Shown: piece after piece, positions 22,375 to 31,400 of the stretch
How the letters are laid out: each line of letters begins with the position of its first letter
Numbering within the stretch: position 1 is the first letter of the stretch
NCBI RefSeq assembly: GCF_947179165.1
Contig: NC_077242.1
Coordinates: 30,792,097-30,856,096, forward strand
Length of the DNA: 64,000 nt
Origin: Solanum dulcamara
Taxonomy: Eukaryota; Streptophyta; Magnoliopsida; Solanales; Solanaceae
Direction of reading: 5' to 3'
Position numbers and translations under genes: made by a program
The notes under the pieces: generated by a model
Database searches by the model: none
Told to the model about the DNA's origin: nothing
The model's input: only the letters and a program-made list of their open reading frames with translations

Positions 22375-22761
22375 GTGTTGTTATTTTTATGTGTTTTTAA
22401 TAGCTTACTTAAAATTAAAGTATTAAAAAAATTGTTAATTTATTTCATACTTTTTATTATGTACTTTTATTGTATGAAGATAAATAAAATTTTCCTAGCT
22501 TTAGTTGGATTCAAGATGGGTAATGAATATATTTGCCTTTTGGATAGTACCACAACTCATACAATGCTAAGCGAGAAATTATTTTTCTCTCATTTGAATA
22601 TAAAAAAAATATATTTCTCTCATTTGATTATGAAAAAGACTTATGTTAATAAACTATTCAGTAATGCAAAATTGATTGAAAGCTATGGAATAGTGGCCTT
22701 ATTACTAACTAGAGGAACACTACTGATAATTGATAATGCATTGTGTTATAGTAAGTCTTAA
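22375..22761 (+). pseudogene. Protease region of the copia element
   Basis: The frame includes 'CLLDSTTTHTMLSEKLFFSHL', matching the copia protease active site context (D-S/T-A/G-T-T-H). A duplicated 'YFSHL' block follows (22601-22640), a small in-frame repeat absent from typical copies. The first third of this frame (hydrophobic, Leu/Phe rich) is not protease and is probably read-through of unrelated or shifted sequence. Confidence 0.8.
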
Positions 22762-22767
22762 AGAAAC

Positions 22768-23660
22768 TTGTTAAGCTGCAATGTTATACGCCCAAATGAT
22801 TATCATGTTGAGACTATGAATGGAGAAAAGTTTGAATACTTTTATATTACTATAATAAATGCAGAGAAACAATTGTGCATGAAAAATTACTTGTATTGTC
22901 TTTTGGATCGTATAATTCAATTTTTTGATATAGTTGAATCATATTCCGTAGTAAGTAAAAGATTTACTGATTCTAATGATTTTATCATTTGGCATGACCG
23001 GTTGGATCATCATAATTATAAATTAATGTGCAGAATAATCAAGATTCACATGGACATACTTTAATGAACCAAAATATTCTTCAATCAAAGATATTACTTG
23101 TTATGAAGAAGAATTGGTTATTAAACCATCAGCAGCTTCCTACATTTCTAAAATGAATACAACGTGATATATATGGGCCCATTCACTCTACAGGTGGACC
23201 ATTTAAATATCATATGGACTTGATAGATGTATCTACAAGATGGTAACATGTGAGCTTATTATCAACTCACAATATGAATTTTGCGATATTGTTAGCTCAA
23301 ATAGTAAGAAAAACATAAATTTTTCAGATTATGCAAAAAAGACAATTCTTCTTGATAATGTTTGTGAGTTTACATTTCAGTCATTTAATAATTATTATTT
23401 TTCCATCGGAATAATAATTGAATATTTTGTTGCTTATGTTTATATTCAAAATGGTCTAGCAGAGGCATTGATTAAACGTCTTCAATTAATAGCTAGATCA
23501 CTTTTGATGAGCACAAAGTTGTTTGTTACAATATGGGGACATGCTATTTTGTATGTAACAACAATTATGCGCATAAGACCAACCAGTTATCATGATATCT
23601 CTCCATTGTAGGTGGTTTTTGGTCGGGAGTCACATATTTTCTATCTTAGGATCTTTGATT
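22768..23660 (+). pseudogene. Integrase of the copia element, with pre-integrase zinc region
   Basis: 22960-23064 carries the GAG-pre-integrase block (WHDRLDHHN, then CRIIK). The catalytic core follows in changing frames: 'QRDIYGPIHS' near 23160, 'FKYHMDLIDVS' near 23205, and 'DNVCEFTFQSFNNYY' at 23355-23400, in which the usual G of the DNAGEF motif is C. 'YIQNGLAEALIKRLQLIARSLLM' then matches the conserved H-x-Q-N-G-x-A-E block. Integrase preceding RT shows copia order. Stops and shifts disable it. Confidence 0.88.
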
Positions 23661-24419
23661 GAGTAGTATATATTCCAATTGCTCCATCACAGTGCATAAA
23701 GATGGATCCCCAAAGAAGGTCGAAAATATATGTTTGTTATGAATCTCGTTCTATTATAAAATATTTAAAACCTAGAAATGGATATTTATTTATGGCAAGA
23801 TTTGCTGATTTTTATTTAATTATTTAGTATATCCAATATTAGAGGAAGAGCATAAACAGTTGAAAACTGAGATAGATTGGAATTCAGTGTCATTATATCT
23901 CATTTACATCCTTGAATAAATCAATGTGACCAAGAAGTTCAAAAGTTGATTTATTTGCAGAGTATTGCAAATCAACTATCAGATGTATTTACTAATCTTT
24001 TACGGGTTACTAAATTGCATATCTTAGCTGCTAATGCTCAAGTTTGAGTTGATTTTCCGAGTACATCTTGTTAAGTAAAATGAGTTCAGGCCACTCTTAA
24101 AATGTGGTAGACCAATTGGTTCCAAAGATAAAAATCTTTGAAAAAGAAGAACAAATAATCAAGATGATCAAAATATGGAGGAAATTACTCAAGAAGATCC
24201 CCGATATATAATGAATGATTATACCACTGAGGAGGTCCAAGTACCTGAAAATAATAAGAACGAAGAAATCTCAATAAATTATGTCTCGATGAAAAAAATG
24301 TGAATTCAAAATAATATTATGGTTGATAATATTTTTACCTATAATGTAGTTGAGATAATGCAATAAGATGAAAATTTGAAATCAAAATTTATTGATAATT
24401 GTAGGTAGAGAAATAATTG

Positions 24420-25330
24420 ATCAAAATGAAAGAAATAATTCAAATAGAATTGGCTTCACTTGAAAAACATAAAAATTTTGAACCAATAGTCTGAACACCT
24501 GAAGGTGTTAAGACAATGAGGTACAAATGTTTTTCTGTGCGAAAACATAATGAAAGAAATGGTAAGGTCGTGAGATATAAAATATGACTTGTGGCACAAA
24601 AAATTTCGCAAAGGCCTAACATTGATTATGAGAAGACATATTCTTCTATGGTAGATGAAATTACCTTGAGGTATATAATAAATTTAACAGTTCATGAAAA
24701 AACTGAAATGCATCTAATGGACATTGTCACAATCTATTTATATGGCTCATCGGACCAAGATATTTTATGAAAATCCTGAAGCTCTCAGAGTGCCTGAATC
24801 ATATAAAAATTTGAAAAAACAACTTGTTCAATAAAACTTTAGAAATTCTTATATGGATTGAAATAATCAGGGAGGATATGATATAATTGTCATATTTTAT
24901 GAAAAATCCTGAAGCTCTCAAAGTGCCTGAAGCATATAAAAATTTGAAAAAAAATTTGTTCAATAAAATTTTAGAAATTCTTTCAATAAAATTTTAGAAA
25001 TTCTTATATGAATTGAAGTAATCAGGGAGGATATGATATAATCGTCTTAGTGAATATATATTAAAGAAATGAAATAAGAATGACCCTATTTATTCTTGTA
25101 TTTCTATACAAAGGTTTGAATCTGAATTTGTTATAATATTTGTGTATGTTGATGACTTGAACATCATTGGCATTACTAAAGAACTTTCAAAAGTTATTGA
25201 GTGTTTGAAGAAATAATTTAAAATGAAAGATCTTGGTAAGATAAATTTTGTCTTGGCCTACATATTGAATATTTGGCAAATGAAATATTTATCCATCAAT
25301 CAACATACACTGAAAAGATTTTAAAGTGAT
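24420..25330 (+). pseudogene. Reverse transcriptase of the copia element, with internal tandem duplication
   Basis: Blocks 'ELASLEKHKNF', 'TPEGVKTMRYK', 'VAQKISQRPNIDYEKTYSSM' and 'HLMDIVTIYLYG' mark the copia RT N-terminal half. The active-site YVDD is readable at 25145-25156 (preceded by FVYV-like residues). Between them the 'ENPEALRVPE' coding block is present twice (24763-24890 and 24895-25042), a direct duplication with a further small duplication inside the second copy. Numerous stops. No product expected. Confidence 0.88.
24763..25042 (+). repeat. Direct duplication inside copia RT
   Basis: Two copies, about 128 and 148 bp, both starting at TATTTTATGAAAA and ending GGATATGATATAAT. The second contains an extra short repeat of 'CAATAAAATTTTAGAAATTCTT'-type sequence. 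This happened after insertion, because it breaks the RT frame. Confidence 0.85.
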
Positions 25331-25559
25331 TTTACATAAATAAATCACATCCATTAAATACTCCGATGATGGTGAGAATGCTCGATATAAAAAAAGTATC
25401 ATTCCTACCTCAAGAAAAGGATGTAGAGCTTCTTGGTTATGAAACTTCATATCTCAATACTATTGGGGCACAAATGTAACTTGCCAACAATATCCGATCA
25501 GATATTTATTTTGCAGTAAGTTTATTGACTAGATTCAACTCCTCTCCAAGAAGAAGACA

Positions 25560-26135
25560 TTAAAAGGTGTTTAGCACATATTCAGATATTTTCAAGAAAT
25601 AATTGCTATGGAATAATTTTAATCTAATGCATCCAAGTCAGAAATGATCGATTATGCACATGCAAAATATTTGTCTGATCCACATAAAGCCCAATCTCAG
25701 ACAAGCTATTTATTCACATATGGAGATATAACTATATCATGGCGTTCGATGAAACAAACAATAATTGTTACTTCTTCAAATCATGCAAAAATAATAGCCA
25801 TTTATGAAGCCATCCGAGAGTGTGTGTGGTTGAGATTAATGACTCAACACATTTTGCAATTATGTGATCTTTTTGTGCAAACAAAGATTCCAACAATATT
25901 GTATGAAGGTAATGATGTTTGCATAACTCAATTGAAGAGACTATATATCAAAGAAGATCGAACAAAGTATATTTCACCTAAGTTTTTTTTCACACATGAT
26001 CTCCAATAAAATGGTGAGATAGATGCTTAACAGATTCGTTCGAGTGATAATTTTGCAGATTTATTCACTAATGAATTGCCAATGTCAACATTTGAGAAAC
26101 TAAAATATAAGATTGGAATGCGGCGTCTCCGAGGC
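25560..26135 (+). pseudogene. RNase H of the copia element
   Basis: Open segment 25644-26009 reads 'IDYAHAKYLSDPHKAQSQTS', 'ISWRSMKQTIIVTSSNHAKI' (equivalent to the SSxxAE motif, with A-K in place of A-E) and 'RTKYISPKFFFTHDLQ', all typical of copia RNase H C-termini. A stop at 26007 is followed in frame by the last residues (IRSSDNFADLFT near 26031-26070, YKIGMRRLRG near 26105-26140). Confidence 0.87.
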
Positions 26136-26139
26136 ATAG

Positions 26140-26602
26140 AATAAAATTTTCATTAGAGGAAGTAAAATACGCGTTGTATTCTTTTTTCCTTAATCATGAT
26201 TTTGTCCTATTGACTTTTTCTGATAAGGTTTTTCATGAGGCATCACTCAAGAAAGAAGAGTGACAAGGTTCAGTTCAGATTTGAATGTTTGCAGCATGGG
26301 AGCAGATTTCCCAAAAAATTCGTAGTAACCTTCTCTAAGAAACCTGTCCTCATTGGGGTTTGGGATCCCTTCAACCCTCATTGACGTGGAAGTTCGCAAG
26401 AGAAAAGAAAACTATTCTTCTTAGTAGCTTTTTCAACCTACCCGAGGTAAGGTGCGTAGCAGCAACCGATAGCCATTTTACCTACTATGCCTTTCACCGA
26501 CAAAATATGTATACTCTTTTTTTCTTTACTAGGTTTTTTTTCACTGAATATTTTTTAGTAAAATTTTAACTATGCACGTTATCTATAAACATTCAAGGGA
26601 AG
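26140..26602 (+). other. Copia 3' untranslated region with a probable insertion
   Basis: Two separated stretches (26165-26250 and 26505-26602) look like one T-rich region before the polypurine tract. Between them about 250 bp (roughly 26255-26505) seems foreign, including GGGATCCC-type sequence and an 'ACCTACCCGAGGTAAGGTG' word. No gene seen; the frame at 26360-26569 is unsupported. Confidence 0.45.
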
Positions 26603-26828
26603 TGTTATGAATTCAATCAATAGTGAATATTACATTCAATTAAATATCTAATGTAATGTATCTATTTAATATATATCTTAAAGATTGTACTAACATATTT
26701 GTCAAAGATTGTAAACGAATATATATACTTGAAGAGAATTAAATAAGACACTCTACATTCTACTCTCAATATTATTTTGTCTTCATTTATTGTTTAGTAT
26801 ACTTATATTTTTCTCTCATTTTACAACA
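26603..26828 (+). repeat. 3' LTR of the copia element
   Basis: 226 bp, starting TGTTATGAATTC and ending TTTACAACA, colinear with 4847-5114 but lacking about 40 bp of its middle. Followed by AATAG. Confidence 0.88.
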
Positions 26829-26834
26829 AATAGA

Positions 26835-26835
<1 letters not shown>

Positions 26836-26885
<50 letters not shown>
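26836..26885 (+). repeat. (ATT)n microsatellite
   Basis: About 16 uninterrupted ATT units start a few bases after the copia right flank. Confidence 0.95.
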
Positions 26886-27130
26886 GGCCAAAAGAATTTT
26901 TCTACTCTAAATAATAATCTTTTAATAAAATTATTAATGGAAAAAAGTGTAATTAACACTTATTAATTCTAAAAGTACGACAAAAAGAATTCTCACTCTT
27001 CTAATTTATGTTGTAAAGTTTGAAAAATAACATGTGTAAAAAATATCAAAACATTTTTGAAATTTGTGATCATATTAATATGCCATGATATTTACATGGT
27101 TTTATGACATTAGAAATTTATAATTTTATA

Positions 27131-27384
27131 CTTTCTTCATTTTATATTAGTATTCCTCTTTTCTCTTTACACGCCCCCTTTAAAAAATATAAATAAGAAG
27201 GATACTTTTGCTAATTTATCCCTTATCATTTTTTTTTTTGAAACTTTACAAACTTATTTACACTTTCAAAAAGAATTAATTGTAAGAATAAAATGTTACA
27301 AATTTTATATAATTTTGTAAATTGACCAGTAATTTAAGACAGATATTTTTAATAATATGAACAATTAATATGAGATGAAGGGAG
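27131..27384. mobile_element. Stowaway-like MITE, 254 bp, decayed
   Basis: The left end CTTTCTTCATTTTATATTAG pairs with the complement of the right end (AATATGAGATGAAGGGAG) with several mismatches. TA dinucleotides flank both ends (27129-27130 and 27385-27386). Start, TA target and size fit Stowaway/Tc1-mariner MITEs. No coding capacity. Confidence 0.6.
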
Positions 27385-27517
27385 TATATTTCATTACATT
27401 TATGTAGCCATAAAAGCTTCTCCTTAAGAATCAAATAAGAAGTTGAATTCTTTCCATTTAGAAAATTCTCATTCCTTTTTGAATAAATAAAAAAATTATC
27501 ACAGGGGAAATGTATTA

Positions 27518-27750
27518 CTTTTTCTATTTTAATTTATGTGACACCGTTTAACTTAAAATAAAATTTAAGAAAGAAAAAAAATTAAAATTTGTGGGTTTAA
27601 AATACTTCTTAATCATTTATGTGGGTATAAATCATTTTAATAAAAGTAAGAGTAGAATTTTAAAGTTAAATTGTTTTCAATTATAAAAAAAATTAAATTC
27701 TTTTTGAGACGAAATAAAAAAATATATTATATAAATTGAGACCGATAAAG
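27518..27750. mobile_element. Stowaway-like MITE, 233 bp
   Basis: The left end CTTTTTCTATTTTAATTTATG pairs imperfectly with the complement of ATATAAATTGAGACCGATAAAG. Flanked by TA at 27516-27517 and 27751-27752. It contains the 'TTATGTGACACCGTTTAACTT' type interior common in plant Stowaway copies. Confidence 0.65.
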
Positions 27751-27869
27751 TAGGTATTATGACATAAAATATGTTCAAATAGGTAAAACATGAAAGAAAA
27801 TATGTTCATACTGTAACAATTATTTATCCAAAAAACATTACATTCAGAAAAATTAATTAGGAAGGGTCA

Positions 27870-28427
27870 CTTTCTGCCATCCTCCCTTGACTCAATTCAA
27901 ATCTATACCTTGGTGGACTTTGACCATTACTTTTCCACCCTCTTGGCTGGCTACTTCTTTTCTCTCCCCTACTTTTCCAAATCTAATTTTCTTCTCCCTT
28001 GAAATATTCAAGTTCATATATTATTCCTTTACTACTTTTCTTCCATATTAATTTTCTCAAAGACTTGTAGTGCCCCATATATGATACATCACTCTTTTGT
28101 TTGGTGGGGTCCTTTCCATATTTTCCTTTTATGATACTTGTGCAATCCTCCCAACCCTTGTACTACTACTACTTTTCAAATTGCTCCGTCAATCCTCCCC
28201 ACAATTAAAAACTACCACCAAACATGAATGTTAGCCAAAAGGTGTTAGCTGTCAAGATTCAAATGAAACTTTTTTAGCTCTTTCTTGAAACACATAATAT
28301 GTTTCAATTTTCGATACAGAGTAGAGCACCTTGACATGCAAAAGCTTAACAACTATATATGAAAACTAAACAAACTCTCATGTAGTAAGCATATGTGGCA
28401 ATATATTTTTTGTTGGAGCTGATCCAT
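27870..28427 (+). promoter_or_regulatory. Putative promoter and 5' UTR of the bHLH gene
   Basis: A TATATATG box lies at 28354-28360, about 70 bp before the ATG at 28428, which would leave a short 5' UTR. Three W-box cores (TTGAC) occur at 27887, 27920 and 28331; W-boxes bind WRKY factors and are common in defence- and stress-responsive plant promoters. The W-boxes are seen; the response is inference. I see no clear G-box. Confidence 0.45.
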
Positions 28428-31400
28428 ATGGACTCCATCTTCTTCCTTGAAGAAGGAGACCGCGCCGTCTTTCTATTAAAGATAATGGAGTCCTTTGGTT
28501 GCACTTACATATGCCTCTGGCAGTACTTCCAACCTTCCAAGTAAGATCACTACTTCTATTCATCCCCTCTCATCATAGTCTACAGCTACTTGTTCCACTA
28601 CAAATTAAAAGACATGCATAATTAATTCTCTTCCTTCTAATTAAATTCTAATTAATGTGAATTTGTAGCACTTTCATGTCCTTGGGTGGAATCTACAATG
28701 GAGAAAATGAGGTTGCCCAGAGATTATTCGAAGAATATAAGCATTCATGGCTTATCATGGATAACGGGTAGGTAATTAATTCGATAATATATAAACATTG
28801 ATCATGCTAAAGAGATGGAATAATTGTTGTAAGTAAGTGTATTAATTCACCTGCAGCCGCATTCCAGGACTCGCCTTCAAGAACAATCTTCCTTATATGG
28901 AGCTGAAGTTTGCAGATCTTCAATCACATGCATCCAATCCAGTGCAGCTTCAATTCTATCACGTATACGTACAACTTGATTGTGATTAATAATATATACA
29001 TTTATTTTTTCTGATATATCACTACTTTGTTAAAAAATGTTCAAGCTAACCTTTATATATATGATTCATGTTGCAGGAAGCTGGGATTAAGGTTTGTACA
29101 TGATTAATTTATTTATTTCATCATCACATGATCCATATACTCTTTTCTTCTGATTGATTTAATTTGTTTTTAACTTCAGACAACTATATGTATGGGGTGC
29201 AGCATAGGAGAAATTGAGTTTGGAATGACTTGTAGCCCTCAAGTAAGAACATTAGTTAATTATTTTCTTATAAAATTTGTATATTCTTTCAATATATTTA
29301 ACTTTTTTTTTAATTTTACATAATAATAAAGGTAAACTTGGAAATGGGGATGAGAAACTTGTTTCCCGAATATTTCTCAACAAGATCAGGGCTTCCTCAT
29401 CATCAGACATTGGTATCAATTGATCAAAATAGGCCATCATCATCTTCATCATTCTCTCTGGATAGCCCGGGAGAATACTCATCGCTTCTCTTCAATGTTG
29501 CAAGCACCAGCTCTTACGTACCAGAACCACCTGCCTTTCCCGAGCAGACCATAAGACCAGTTTCTGCCACCGCCATGCCATACCATCAGATTCAGACAAC
29601 ATTCCCGAGAGTAGAAACCGAAGATGCTGCATTGACAAGAGCCTATCTAGCTGTCATGACATCACCTTCTTCTTCCTCGTCTTCTCACCAATCGCGAGAA
29701 AATATTAATGTACCAACAGATCCTCATTATCAAAATAAGGCAACTGCATTCAGAAGGTTTAGATTAGGTTTAGGTCCTAATAATATCCAAATTCGTCGAC
29801 AAAACATGTTGAGAAGATCAATTACATTCTTTAGGAATTTAAATATGATGAGAAGGCAAGAACAAATCCAGGCAAACCCGCGTGCCCCAACTAGCACTCA
29901 GGTTCATCACATGATTTCAGAAAGAAGAAGACGCGAAAAACTCAACGATAGCTTTCAACTACTTAGATCTTTACTCCCACCTGGTACAAAGGTATGATTA
30001 CTAGCTCAAATATCTCTTCATCAACACTTCCTCACAGAGATATTCTTTTTAATTAATAATAGGTGGCACTAAGACTATGTGTCCACCATCTAATCTAAAA
30101 GATTTATAAGTTGTTGAAAAAATTACATTAATTTTGTTCATCTAATTATTCCATTTGTTTCAATTTGTTTATCTTACTAATCCTTTGAGTTTGTTTCTCT
30201 CTCCTTTTGGTTAACTCTTTAATTTCAACGGTTGACATATCATTTAAGATCACAAAGATTATAGTGTATATTTTACATATCTTTAGTTTAAGATCACAAT
30301 ATATTCAAAAGTCTTGTTTACTTTTTTTAAACTTCGTATCAAGTCAAAATCAAATAAACAAACTGAAACACAAGAAGTAGGTCATCTTAGCCATTAATTA
30401 TAGCGTGTACTCATCATGCATGTTCCAATGAAATGATTGAAATCTAATTCAGTTAGTTTGTTGATCTGCAGAAGGACAAAGCATCAGTTCTTGCCAGTAC
30501 AACAGAATACTTAGCTTCTTTGAAAGGTCAATTGGAAGAAGTTAGGAAAAAGAATGAAATGCTGGAAGCAGAATTAGTTAAACATGAGACGAAATCGGAT
30601 GGCATTATTAGGTCATGTGATGGAAATGAAAAGGTTGGTGTTGAAATAACAAATGTAGGTGAATCAAGTTTATCAGAATCAAGAGTAGTGGACTTGCAAG
30701 TTTCAGTTAGAGGAGAATGCAGCGTCTTGGATTTGGTCAGTCATTTGCTCCAATTCTTGAAAACTCAAAACCATCTAACCTTAGACTCAGTAGCAGCAAA
30801 CACCAGGTCCATGCTCAATCACATAACTTTGAGAATTACAATTCAGGTACGCATAATCATATTTTTCTTTCCCAAATTTAGATTTTATATATGTATATAT
30901 TGACAGCGTAAAAAAATAATAAATGAATATGCAATTGCTTATTCAGTATAAATTTCCTGATGGGAGTGAACATAGGGATATATATTGCAATTTTCCAAGT
31001 TTAAAAAGTAATGATTATTGTAGGAAGTTGCCTATATTTCACTTTTATTGACATGATAAACATTTTTTTTATATTGCATGTGTATAAAGTTTAAATCTCA
31101 CACTTATTTTGAAGAATTAGTTCATAAATTAGTTTTCCCTTATAAGGTTTATTATTTATGTATATGGAAATCAGTGTTTTAAAAGATAGGGGTATAAGAC
31201 GGGACATTTAACTTAATTAGCATGGAGTGAGGGGTAAGCTTAGAGGCATGGGGCATAAGATATTTAAATTTTTAATTTATATTATTGTAAAATAGTATAA
31301 TAACACAAAATTTATAAAATACATTAATAGTTTAAAACAATTACTAACATGATTAAAGAAACTAATAAAAAATAAATTTTCTAACATGATTTTACAAGTA

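Larger units (their letters stand above)
4847..26828 (+). mobile_element. Ty1/copia retrotransposon, complete ends, interrupted by later insertions
   Basis: LTRs starting TGTTATGAATTC and ending TTTACAACA lie at 4847-5114 and 26603-26828, flanked by identical AATAG. Internal order is leader, gag, protease, integrase, RT, RNase H, which is copia order (integrase before RT). The leader is split at 5327/7261 by one solo LTR and at 7457/21108 by another, so the element's own DNA is 4847-5327, 7261-7457 and 21113-26828. All coding parts carry many stops and indels, and the LTRs differ by many substitutions and an indel of about 40 bp, so it is the oldest layer of the nest. A degenerate polypurine tract (AAGGGAAG) sits at 26595-26602. 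Confidence 0.9.

Noticed and set aside
22375..22500. Possible membrane protein (Leu/Phe-rich N-terminus of the 128-codon frame)
   Set aside because: The frame continues into copia protease residues; the hydrophobic start is AT-rich decayed copia sequence, not a separate gene.
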